From NCBI GenBank assembly GCA_964346475.1, contig CAYFUM010000041.1, positions 1 to 9,754 of the forward strand: a DNA stretch of 9,754 bases, given 5' to 3'. The notes beneath the pieces were generated by a model. It saw only the letters and a program-made list of their open reading frames with translations, had not been told where the DNA came from and did no database searches. This DNA comes from DTU036 sp964346475. GTDB taxonomy: Bacteria; Bacillota; Clostridia; Peptostreptococcales; Acidaminobacteraceae. Shown one piece after another: positions 1-6,273 of the stretch. How positions within the stretch are numbered: position 1 is the stretch's first letter; each line of letters opens with the position of its first letter. The translations under genes were made by a program, and so were the position numbers.

Positions 1-74
1 GAGTGCAGGTCGCTGACGATCTGCTTTGTCTCTTCGATTTTCTCCGCCATCCGCGGAGACCATTTTGGCGTCAT
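1..74 (-). CDS. N-terminal fragment, possibly AraD-like L-ribulose-5-phosphate 4-epimerase (cut by window edge)
   Basis: An ATG at 74..72 opens a frame that runs off the left edge after 24 codons, with no stop. The peptide starts MTPKWSPRMAEK and continues IEETKQIVSDLHS. The pattern of a short variable head, then a helix with ET(K/R)..V..LH, is what I recall at the N-terminus of actinobacterial L-ribulose-5-phosphate 4-epimerases of the class II aldolase family. Those enzymes turn L-ribulose 5-phosphate into D-xylulose 5-phosphate. The gene follows the aldose epimerase with a 46-base gap on the same strand, so co-transcription is likely. A purine-rich stretch (AGGAAGAG) lies about 12 bases upstream of this ATG; an in-frame ATG at codon 9 is an alternative start. 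Twenty-four residues are too few for certainty: presence of a gene is fairly safe, the family name is tentative. Confidence 0.45.
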   Translation of the reverse strand, partial: MTPKWSPRMAEKIEETKQIVSDLH

Positions 75-120
75 GTGCGCTTTTCTCTTCCTATCTTCTT
101 CTTCAGGATGTTCTTCTTTG

Positions 121-1017
121 TTAACGGTTTTCAATAGCTGCGGCTTCTGCGGGTAGTGCGCTAATAGAGGCGGTGAAAGTGGTCTCTTCGCCCGGGCCAA
201 GGACAATCACATCGATTCCCGAGTTGAATGCGTTCGGTGGACACGTCATTGGTTCGACGGCAACACCTTTGCGGCCCAGCAGCTCACCGCTGTAAACCTG
301 TACCCAAGGGGTCGAGGACGCCATCTGAACGCCGCGCCCCGTGTCATTGCAACGAAGCGTGACCTCCCAACGACCATACTTCAGCCCGGTGAAAGCGTGG
401 TCAACCTGGCGTCCGGACATTGCTACTCCATCCCGAAGATCCAGGTAAGTCCCTTCAACCGGAGTCTCTTCCACCGGGGTAAGGTTTTCATCAACTTCAA
501 GGACCGCGTCAGCGGGCACCGATAGAGTTGCGTTATCAACGGACAAACCACATGTGAGGTACGGGTGGATCGATGTCCCGTAGGGGGCGTCTTCGTCGCC
601 GTTGTTCTTCGCAGTAATAGTGATGCTCAAGCCTGCTTGTGGGTCAAGCGCGTATGTTGTCTGCACAATCAAAGAAAACGGATATCCGGGCTCCGGGCCA
701 ACCTCCGTCGCAAGGGTCACCGAATCGGCTCGGCGTTCGACGACCGACCAGTCGGTCTGATATGCCAGCCCATGAAGCGCAGAGCCCGTCTCGGGCTCAT
801 TGACATGCAAACCGAAGTTGGTGCCACGCCATTCGTAGGAGCCCCCCGCAATACGATTTGGCCATGGGACCAGAGTCTTACCGCTATATCCTGCAGGTCT
901 GACGTCTGGGTCGTGGGGGAGAACCAGATCGTCTCCGTCGAATGTCAGCGAGGCAAGCCCTGCGCCCTCTTCCACGATCGTCGCGGCATATCTTCCTGCG
1001 CTTATGTGAATCGCCAT
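121..1017 (-). CDS. Aldose 1-epimerase (mutarotase, GalM-like)
   Basis: This 298-residue cytosolic protein should interconvert the alpha and beta anomers of an aldose, feeding the right anomer to later enzymes. Family landmarks are in order: a VPWPNRIAGGSY block at residues 50-61 with the substrate Arg55, ALHGL with His82, SIHPYL with His151 (the expected general acid), VDHAF with Asp206, and AVEPMTCPPNAFNSG with Glu255, the expected catalytic base. Length is normal for the shorter bacterial branch of the family, and nothing is missing. The ATG at 1017 is preceded by AAGGAG (plus-strand 1029-1034) with an 11-base spacer, slightly long but convincing. It is the first gene of a leftward unit that continues into the partial gene at the window edge. 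A LacI-type operator lies about 100 bases upstream. The sugar specificity cannot be read from the sequence. Confidence 0.9.
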   Translation of the reverse strand: MAIHISAGRYAATIVEEGAGLASLTFDGDDLVLPHDPDVRPAGYSGKTLVPWPNRIAGGSYEWRGTNFGLHVNEPETGSALHGLAYQTDWSVVERRADSVTLATEVGPEPGYPFSLIVQTTYALDPQAGLSITITAKNNGDEDAPYGTSIHPYLTCGLSVDNATLSVPADAVLEVDENLTPVEETPVEGTYLDLRDGVAMSGRQVDHAFTGLKYGRWEVTLRCNDTGRGVQMASSTPWVQVYSGELLGRKGVAVEPMTCPPNAFNSGIDVIVLGPGEETTFTASISALPAEAAAIENR

Positions 1018-1113
1018 CGATTATCGCACTCCTTAGACTTATCGTAAGCGCCGGTCGAGAAGTCAGAAAGCGAGAACAACTGTGTTGGCAATCTGCGAGA
1101 CCAGCCGCGATTG

Positions 1114-1127
1114 GGTTAGCGCTAACA
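1114..1127. promoter_or_regulatory. LacI-family operator
   Basis: The 12-base perfect palindrome GTTAGCGCTAAC (1115-1126) has the central CG and AGCGCT core typical of LacI-family operators. Extended to 14 bases (GGTTAGCGCTAACA), it matches the TGNNARCGYTNNCA pattern at every position except the first T. It lies 97 bases upstream of the mutarotase ATG and 286 bases upstream of the kinase ATG, so control of the leftward mutarotase unit is the simpler reading. The cognate repressor is not in the window. Confidence 0.7.
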
Positions 1128-1321
1128 TTCTATCACGCGACAACCTAACTGGTGCGATTTAATAACACAGATCACGGTCTACGAAGTCGCCACAGAAAAG
1201 TTCGGGGCCGAGCAATTTGCCTTGGACAACGTGCCTTGGGTGTAAGCAAATCGCACTCTTTGTCGGGTGCCCCGATCTGTTGCACGAGGCCCACTCGAAA
1301 ACCCTCGCAAACCTTCCAATC

Positions 1322-1366
1322 TTTCGACACGCTGCTATCCACGAGGCCCTCTGATCCGTGTCGAAA
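1322..1366. repeat. 10-bp inverted repeat upstream of the kinase promoter
   Basis: TTTCGACACG (1322-1331) and CGTGTCGAAA (1357-1366) are perfect inverted copies with a 25-base spacer. Relative to the proposed kinase start point at 1413, the arms sit at about -91 to -82 and -56 to -47. That is where an activator could touch RNA polymerase, and the promoter lacks a good -35. A paired operator for a regulator dimer or tetramer is the most natural reading; a weak hairpin or chance match remain possible. Confidence 0.45.
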
Positions 1367-1400
1367 CACAGAATCGCGTACAAATTGCGGCTATGCACGT

Positions 1401-1406
1401 TAGCCT
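1401..1406 (+). promoter_or_regulatory. -10 element (TAGCCT) for a leaderless kinase mRNA
   Basis: TAGCCT fits the TANNNT pattern of actinobacterial -10 elements and sits at exactly -12 to -7 relative to the A of the kinase ATG at 1413. That is the spacing expected when transcription starts at the first base of the start codon. No Shine-Dalgarno sequence precedes the ATG, which agrees with a leaderless message. No consensus -35 is present 16-19 bases upstream, so activation by a bound regulator is plausible. Confidence 0.45.
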
Positions 1407-1412
1407 TGTGGC

Positions 1413-3059
1413 ATGAACAACACACCATCACATCCACTACCGCCGGAGCAGTCAGAGACTGCGGACAGCGGTGCAAAGTCAATTGCCGAAGGCCGCGCCT
1501 CGCTCGGCATCGAGCTCGGTTCGACTCGAATCAAAGCAGTCTTGGTGGACCCAGAGTCTAATGTTCTTGCGTCTGGCGGGCACCATTGGGAAAACGAGCT
1601 CGCGGATGGTTTGTGGTCCTATCCGGACCCAGCCATTTGGGAAGGTCTCCAGGGAGCGTACAGCGACCTGGTCAAGGACGTTCAGACCAAATACGGGATT
1701 GAATTGGAACGACTTGCCGGCCTAGGCGTCTCCGCGATGATGCACGGCTACTTGGCCATCGGCAAGGATGGCAACGTTTTGGTGCCATTCCGAACCTGGC
1801 GCAACGTCAATACAGCCCAAGCGGTTGAAGAGCTCTCCCCCGCACTCCAGTTCAACATCCCACACCGTTGGAGCGTGTCGCACCTTTATCAAGCGGTCCT
1901 GAACGGCGAGGAGCACCTGCCCCAGCTAGACCACATAAACACGCTTGCCGGGCTGGTGCACGAACGGCTTTCGGGGCGTTGCGTATTAGGTATAGGCGAC
2001 GCATCCGGGATGTTCCCCATTGACTCAGAGACACTGGACTTTGATCAGTCTCGTCTCGACCTACTATCCGACCTGCTACGCCAGCATGGTTTCGAAACCC
2101 CAATCCGCAAAGTGCTCCCGAAAGTTCTAGTCGCGGGGCAAGATGCGGGAGAGCTGACGACCGAGGGTGCCGCGTTGCTTGATCCATCAGGCACGCTACA
2201 ACCAGGTTGCCCGATGTGTCCGCCGGAAGGCGATGCTGGGACCGGAATGATGGCCACAAACTCCATCAAGCCCCACACCGGGAACGTATCTGCGGGAACC
2301 TCGATCTTTGCAATGGTGGTGCTGGAACGCGCCCTCGCACGTCTCCACCCAGAACTAGACATGGTGACGACCCCTGATGGACTGCCAGTCGCGATGGTCC
2401 ATTCGAATAATGGCACTTCCGAATGGGACCATTGGGTTGGGGTCTTCTATGAATTCGCCCAGGAATTGGGCGTTGACGTGCCACGCTACAAAATCTACGA
2501 CCTGCTATATGCGCAGGCATTCAAGGGCGACCCCGACGGGTCCGGTTTGCTGGCCTACAATTTCCTGTCAGGCGAGCCCGTCCTCGGGCTGGAGTCGGGG
2601 CGTCCTCTCTTCACCCGAACCCTTGATTCGCGAATTTCTCTTCCAGACTTTATGCGCGTGCAACTCATGACAATCTTTGGCGTGCTCCGAGTGGGTATGG
2701 ATATCCTCGCGAAGGACGAGGGCGTTGAGATCGAGAGCCTCTTTGCTCACGGCGGGCTCTTCAAGACTCCAATCGTCGCGCAGCAGGTCATGGCTGACGC
2801 ATTGGACGTTCCGGTTGAGGTGGATGACACTGCCGGAGAGGGTGGCGCCTGGGGAATCGCGCTCCTAGCGCAGTTCCGAGCGAGGACTGCTGACGGGATT
2901 AACCAGACACTTCAACAGTTCCTCAGTGAACACGTGTTCGCGAATTCGAACGGGTCGAGGAGAGAGCCAACCGAAGAAGGAACCGAGGGCTTCAACCGTT
3001 TCATGGAAATCTACCACCGCGGCCTACCGATCACCGGTACCGCTGGAGAGTGCATCTAG
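1413..3059 (+). CDS. FGGY-family sugar kinase (ketose kinase, possibly ribulokinase-like)
   Basis: This 548-residue cytosolic enzyme should phosphorylate a sugar, most likely a pentulose, with ATP. Family landmarks: the phosphate-1 loop GIELGSTRIKAVLVD at residues 32-46, an SAMMHGYLA block near 107-115, a GDAGTGMM segment with Asp274 as candidate catalytic base, GNVSAGTSIFA at 290-300, and FAHGGLFKTP (444-453) plus GEGGAWGIALL (475-485) from the nucleotide-binding half. It resembles the long xylulokinase-like enzymes of Gram-positives, some of which act as non-AraB L-ribulokinases; that comparison is from memory. About 30 residues precede the first strand, and no other usable in-frame start codon exists before the phosphate loop, so the ATG at 1413 stands despite lacking a ribosome binding site. 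The gene diverges from the mutarotase and ends at a strong terminator. The substrate is not proven. Confidence 0.88.
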   Translation: MNNTPSHPLPPEQSETADSGAKSIAEGRASLGIELGSTRIKAVLVDPESNVLASGGHHWENELADGLWSYPDPAIWEGLQGAYSDLVKDVQTKYGIELERLAGLGVSAMMHGYLAIGKDGNVLVPFRTWRNVNTAQAVEELSPALQFNIPHRWSVSHLYQAVLNGEEHLPQLDHINTLAGLVHERLSGRCVLGIGDASGMFPIDSETLDFDQSRLDLLSDLLRQHGFETPIRKVLPKVLVAGQDAGELTTEGAALLDPSGTLQPGCPMCPPEGDAGTGMMATNSIKPHTGNVSAGTSIFAMVVLERALARLHPELDMVTTPDGLPVAMVHSNNGTSEWDHWVGVFYEFAQELGVDVPRYKIYDLLYAQAFKGDPDGSGLLAYNFLSGEPVLGLESGRPLFTRTLDSRISLPDFMRVQLMTIFGVLRVGMDILAKDEGVEIESLFAHGGLFKTPIVAQQVMADALDVPVEVDDTAGEGGAWGIALLAQFRARTADGINQTLQQFLSEHVFANSNGSRREPTEEGTEGFNRFMEIYHRGLPITGTAGECI

Positions 3060-3109
3060 CGCCCAAGAAGCGGAATACATCAACCGCGCTCAGCAATAGC
3101 CCAATTGAC

Positions 3110-3164
3110 AATAGAGTCCAGCCCTGGACGCGTGAAGAAACCGCGTCCAGGGCTGGACTCTATT
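3110..3164. terminator. Bidirectional transcription terminator
   Basis: A 23-bp perfect inverted repeat (arms 3110-3132 and 3142-3164) encloses a 9-base loop. The stem core is GC-rich and both outer ends are AT-rich (AATAGAG and CTCTATT), so transcripts from either side end in a U-containing tract. It lies between the convergent kinase (stop 3059) and short-chain dehydrogenase (stop 3181), as expected of a shared terminator. Each arm also contains a small self-complementary segment, GTCCA-GCCC-TGGAC on the left and its mirror on the right. Confidence 0.88.
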
Positions 3165-3180
3165 ACTTCCTCGAACGATT

Positions 3181-3909
3181 CTACAGGTCGAGGGTCGTCG
3201 GGAGAATGGTCAAGTCTCGAATAACGATGTTGCGCGGGCGCGAGAGCATGAACAAAGCGGCATCGGCCACTTCTTTAGGCTGCATTAGGCTTCCTGCAGC
3301 CAATGCCTCTTCCAACTTAGCCTGGGGCCAGTCGTCAATCAGAGCGGTCACCACTGGACCGGGCAGGATGCAACCTACGCGAACACCATCCTCCAGGACC
3401 TGTCGGCGCATAGTGTGGGCGAACGCCTGAACTGCGTACTTGGAAGCGCAATAAATCGGTTCCCACACGACCGGGATGACACCCGCCACTGAGCTAGTGA
3501 AAAGTATGTCTCCCTTTTTCCGCTCCACCATGTACGGGAGAACGGCTCTGGCACAGCGGAATGCGGCAGCGTTGTTGAGGTGAAGCACGCGGTCCCACTC
3601 GTCTGGATCACCATCGACCACTGGGCCGCCAACATACGCTCCGGCGTTAATGTGGAGCACATCCAGTTGACCTGCCAGCTCGAGAATCCGGTCAAGCATC
3701 GAGTCCACTTCTTCGCCGTTTAGCAGATCAAGAGCTAGCGTTTTAGCCTGAGGGCCCAGCTCTTCCTCCAACTCTCCGAGTCTCACGACATCCCGGTCTA
3801 TCAGTACAACCGTTGCGCCTTCCGAGAGCATTGTTCGCGCACACTCGAGGCCAATTCCTGAAGCCGCGCCTGTAATCGCGACAACTTGGTCTTTCATTAA
3901 TTCAGACAT
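3181..3909 (-). CDS. Short-chain dehydrogenase/reductase (SDR), NAD(P)-dependent
   Basis: This 242-residue cytosolic oxidoreductase belongs to the classical SDR family. It has the cofactor loop TGAASGIG (13-20), Asp38 after the second strand (suggesting NAD(H) preference), NAG at 88-90, Asn112 or Asn113, catalytic Ser140 in TSSVAG, and Tyr153 with Lys157 in the YxxxK motif, so it should be active. I chose the ATG at 3909 because GGGGGA (plus-strand 3917-3922) lies 7 bases upstream; the longer frame from 3945 has no ribosome binding site and adds a basic, non-conserved head, and a later ATG at 3897 also lacks one. It is the last gene of the leftward dehydrogenase block, 144 bases after the zinc dehydrogenase. 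It probably oxidises a polyol or reduces a ketose of the pathway. Substrate unknown. Confidence 0.88.
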   Translation of the reverse strand: MSELMKDQVVAITGAASGIGLECARTMLSEGATVVLIDRDVVRLGELEEELGPQAKTLALDLLNGEEVDSMLDRILELAGQLDVLHINAGAYVGGPVVDGDPDEWDRVLHLNNAAAFRCARAVLPYMVERKKGDILFTSSVAGVIPVVWEPIYCASKYAVQAFAHTMRRQVLEDGVRVGCILPGPVVTALIDDWPQAKLEEALAAGSLMQPKEVADAALFMLSRPRNIVIRDLTILPTTLDL

Positions 3910-3953
3910 CACACCGTCCCCCGACTTCTTTACATAGACAATCATCTTGATAA

Positions 3954-3985
3954 CGCCAAGCGATATTGTTTTCGCTATGTTGGCG
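3954..3985 (-). other. Intercistronic hairpin upstream of the SDR gene
   Basis: On the leftward transcript, CGCCAA pairs with TTGGCG (6 bp). After a 4-base bulge on one side, GCGA pairs with TCGC around an 8-base A-rich loop. It lies about 70 bases after the zinc dehydrogenase stop and 44 before the SDR start. No T-run follows, so it is more likely an mRNA-stability or attenuating element than a terminator. Confidence 0.35.
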
Positions 3986-4053
3986 CGCTCGATAAGAGCT
4001 CCAAATATCCATTCGCACCGTTATGCTCGGATGCCCAGACGTCCACGTGGGTG

Positions 4054-5070
4054 TCAACTCCGGATCAGAACCTTACCGCTGGTGAACTTAGCGGCCTCTT
4101 CAAACGCTACAGGCCCTTCGTCCAGGGTGTAGATCGCAGACACGATCTCACCTGCCGGGATCTTTTCTCCCAGTGAAATCGCTTTCTCGATATCAGCTTC
4201 GGTGTAGTTTGCACTACCTTGAATGCGAAGTTCCCAATCCTGGATGAGGTCCATGGGAAGTGGGTATGAGCCACCCGGAACGCCAACAATGCAGATCGTG
4301 GCGCCGTGGCGAACCAAAGATCCCCATTGCTTCGCAGACGAAGCGTTAGTGACACAGTCGAACAGCACATCCGCACGGCCGCCGAGAAGCTCCCGAACCT
4401 GTTCGTCATAGTCTTCGGCCATGCCGTCAACTGCTCCCGTCGCGCCCAAACGGACCGCGCGTTCCCGCTTCGTTGCTTCCAAGTCCGTCACGACGACGCG
4501 ATCCGCTCCAGCTTCAAGCGCCGCAATGACTTGCAAGACACCGATGGTTCCGGCGCCCTGGATAACGACGAGCTTACCCGTCAAATCTCCAGCGATCCGC
4601 GCTGCGTGAATCGGAGTCGCCAAGCACTCAATCAAGACTGCTTGCTCATCCGTTATGGAGTCCTCGATCGGGTAGACGTACTCTTCAGGAGCCACGAACA
4701 TCTCAGACATAGAGCCCGGCAGCTTACCGGTGATGTCGCACCCAATCCACTGCAGAGTTTCACAAGCATTGGAACGGCCCTCTCGGCAAGTGATGCATTC
4801 GCCACACTTGATGTTTGGCTTGAGCATGATGCGCTGACCAATCAGCGAAGCATCGGCACCCTCGCCAACCGACTCCACAACACCTGTCGTTTCATGCCCT
4901 GGCACATACGGCGGGATCAGGAAGGCATGCTTGCCAACGACAGCATGGGTGTCAGATCCACAGATGCCCGAGTAAATCGTGCGGACGCGAACCTCTCCGG
5001 GGCCTGGTTCAGGCAACGGGACCTCGCGTACAACGACACTGTTTAATTTGTCGGCAAATACCTGTTTCAT
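4054..5070 (-). CDS. Zinc-dependent medium-chain alcohol/polyol dehydrogenase
   Basis: This 338-residue enzyme of the sorbitol/threonine dehydrogenase type should oxidise a secondary alcohol of a polyol to a ketone with NAD+. Catalytic zinc ligands are Cys37 (GICGSD), His59-Glu60 (PGHE) and probably Glu148 (LIECLA). The structural zinc site is complete with Cys89, Cys92, Cys95 and Cys103. The nucleotide loop GAGTIG is at 172-177, and Asp196 ends the second strand (VVVTD), favouring NAD over NADP. The start at 5070 is fixed by GGAGG (plus-strand 5078-5082) with a 7-base spacer; a longer frame from 5106 would add 12 residues overlapping that site. It lies 237 bases downstream of the permease on the same strand, a gap that could hold its own promoter. 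Candidate substrates are pentitols or other alditols brought in by the transporter; threonine-type substrates cannot be excluded. Confidence 0.88.
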   Translation of the reverse strand: MKQVFADKLNSVVVREVPLPEPGPGEVRVRTIYSGICGSDTHAVVGKHAFLIPPYVPGHETTGVVESVGEGADASLIGQRIMLKPNIKCGECITCREGRSNACETLQWIGCDITGKLPGSMSEMFVAPEEYVYPIEDSITDEQAVLIECLATPIHAARIAGDLTGKLVVIQGAGTIGVLQVIAALEAGADRVVVTDLEATKRERAVRLGATGAVDGMAEDYDEQVRELLGGRADVLFDCVTNASSAKQWGSLVRHGATICIVGVPGGSYPLPMDLIQDWELRIQGSANYTEADIEKAISLGEKIPAGEIVSAIYTLDEGPVAFEEAAKFTSGKVLIRS

Positions 5071-5088
5071 TTCATTTCCTCCATGTTC

Positions 5089-5106
5089 GTGCCGAAACCA
5101 CGGCAC
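5089..5106 (-). other. Short hairpin in the leader of the zinc dehydrogenase gene
   Basis: GTGCCG and CGGCAC form a perfect 6-bp inverted repeat around 6 bases, ending 6 bases before the GGAGG ribosome binding site. It could tune translation initiation, or as DNA could be an operator. There is no poly-T tail on the gene's strand. Confidence 0.35.
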
Positions 5107-5114
5107 TTTTGTTA

Positions 5115-5143
5115 GTTGTTTCTGGAGGCCAATGCCTCACAAC
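5115..5143 (-). other. Bulged stem-loop between permease and zinc dehydrogenase
   Basis: On the leftward transcript, GTTGT pairs with ACAAC and GAGGC pairs with GCCTC around an ATTG loop, with a 5-base bulge (CAGAA) on one side. It is next to the second hairpin at 5089-5106, so the leader of the dehydrogenase mRNA would be structured. The remaining bases of this 237-base gap show no clear promoter or gene. Confidence 0.3.
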
Positions 5144-5307
5144 ATGGGCCCCTGACTCGCAAACTGCTCCGAAACTCACTGATCTGGACGACAGGCAGCT
5201 CCGGACTGCTTTACGCATCCACGCGGAAGTTCTCCGGCCGATCACGTAGCCTGCTTATGCGCAAACCAGTCCGTTTGGATTTTTGCCAGTCACCCCGCCT
5301 TTGCCTC

Positions 5308-6273
5308 TTAGTCGCGTTTACGCGAGGAGATGATGACTGCGACGATGATGATTGCGCCCTTGATGACTCGTTGCGTGTACGGCGAAACACCGATGAAGTT
5401 CAGGCCATTGCTCAGAACTGCCAGGGTAAATGCACCAACTAGGGTGCCCCAAATGTTGCCCTTACCTCCAGCAATGGAAGTGCCGCCGAGGACTACAGCA
5501 GCAATCGCGTCAAGTTCGAAGCCTGTACCAATGGAAGGTTGCCCCGAACTCATACGTGACACCGCAATAGCGCCAGCAAGTGCCGCGGTGAATCCACTGA
5601 CTATGAAGGGGAGTGCCTTGTACTTCGCGACGCTGATTCCCGAGAGTCGCACCGCTTCCTCGTTGCCTCCCAGCGCGTAGATGTACCGGCCTGCCGGCGT
5701 CCTGTTCAACACTAGAAAACCTACAAAGTAGACAATTAGTGTCAAAATCAATGGCGTGGGAATAGCACCAATGTTGCCATTACCCAACCATGAGAACGAG
5801 GAAGGAACACCTGAGAGCGGGTACCCACCCGTGTAGAGCAGAGCCAGGCCGCGAGTGATCTCCATCATTCCCAATGAAGCAATAATTCCCGGCACTCTCA
5901 GGTACGCGACCGAGAGACCCGTCACAAGGCCACACGCTATACCTACAAGTAAACCAACTCCAACCGCTAAAAATGGGTTCAAGTTGTTGTGGATCATGAG
6001 GCCCGCCATAATGGTGCCCGCCAGAGCAACAATCGAACCCACGGAGAGGTCAACGCTGCCCTCCAGAATCACAAACGTCATCCCGACTGCGATGATCGCG
6101 TTAATTGACGCTTGACGCGTGATGTTGCTCATGTTGCCCCAACCCAAAAAGTCTGGGTTGAGGATTGTCATGACGATCATCAGAATGACCAGGGCAAGCA
6201 CCGTGAACGTCAATGAGTTCCGAAAGATCCCGGAGATCTTCGATCTCCCGGACGAAGAGTCAACGGTGGTCAT
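5308..6273 (-). CDS. Sugar ABC transporter permease (RbsC-like)
   Basis: This 321-residue inner-membrane protein forms the channel of the importer, probably as a homodimer. After a polar head of about 20 residues there are some eight to ten hydrophobic segments (for example 21-38, 54-70, 79-94, 99-125, 172-189, 221-239, 255-268, 275-293, 303-316). Diagnostic features are GSVDLSVGS at 72-80, typical of the ribose/xylose/galactose permease family, and the cytoplasmic loop RTPAGRYIYALGGNEEAVRLSG (split here as RTPAGRYIYALGG, then NEEAVRLSG, residues 191-212), which couples to the ATPase. The start codon overlaps the ATPase stop as ATGA, and AGGAGG (plus-strand 6283-6288) lies 9 bases upstream, so the two are translationally coupled. 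It ends with SSRKRD, a basic cytoplasmic tail. Confidence 0.93.
   Translation of the reverse strand: MTTVDSSSGRSKISGIFRNSLTFTVLALVILMIVMTILNPDFLGWGNMSNITRQASINAIIAVGMTFVILEGSVDLSVGSIVALAGTIMAGLMIHNNLNPFLAVGVGLLVGIACGLVTGLSVAYLRVPGIIASLGMMEITRGLALLYTGGYPLSGVPSSFSWLGNGNIGAIPTPLILTLIVYFVGFLVLNRTPAGRYIYALGGNEEAVRLSGISVAKYKALPFIVSGFTAALAGAIAVSRMSSGQPSIGTGFELDAIAAVVLGGTSIAGGKGNIWGTLVGAFTLAVLSNGLNFIGVSPYTQRVIKGAIIIVAVIISSRKRD

Larger units (their letters stand above)
1018..1412. promoter_or_regulatory. Divergent control region between mutarotase and sugar kinase
   Basis: These 395 bases separate two genes that point away from each other, so promoters for both must lie here. I see no credible coding sequence: the open frames present lack ribosome binding sites and recognisable protein features. 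It holds the LacI-type operator at 1114-1127, a 10-bp inverted repeat at 1322-1331 and 1357-1366, and a -10 element at 1401-1406 for the kinase. For the mutarotase the best -10 candidate is TACGAT, read leftward about 35 bases upstream of its ATG; no matching -35 is evident. Confidence 0.7.

Noticed and set aside
1152..1256. Inverted repeat GTGCGATTT / AAATCGCAC (1152-1160 and 1248-1256)
   Set aside because: Nine matching bases 87 bases apart are expected by chance fairly often in a 400-base region, and the position relative to either promoter is not telling.
1283..1349. Direct repeat CACGAGGCCC at 1283-1292 and 1340-1349
   Set aside because: It is short and the flanks are unrelated; the 57-base offset is not a whole number of helical turns. 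Too weak to call a regulator site.
565..1482. Several plus- and minus-strand open frames over the mutarotase end and the divergent region
   Set aside because: They lack ribosome binding sites and protein-like patterns and overlap the promoter elements or the well-supported mutarotase.
1852..2416. Minus-strand open frames of 123-135 codons inside the kinase gene
   Set aside because: They are antisense shadows of a gene with clear FGGY motifs and show no domain features.
4306..5046. A 246-codon plus-strand open frame inside the zinc dehydrogenase gene
   Set aside because: It is antisense to a gene with complete zinc and cofactor motifs, has no ribosome binding site or recognisable domain, and its composition is what GC-rich antisense frames give.
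5202..5273. Inverted 7-mers CGGACTG / CAGTCCG after the permease gene as a possible terminator
   Set aside because: The spacer is 58 bases with no stable inner stem and no T-run follows, so termination here is not supported.
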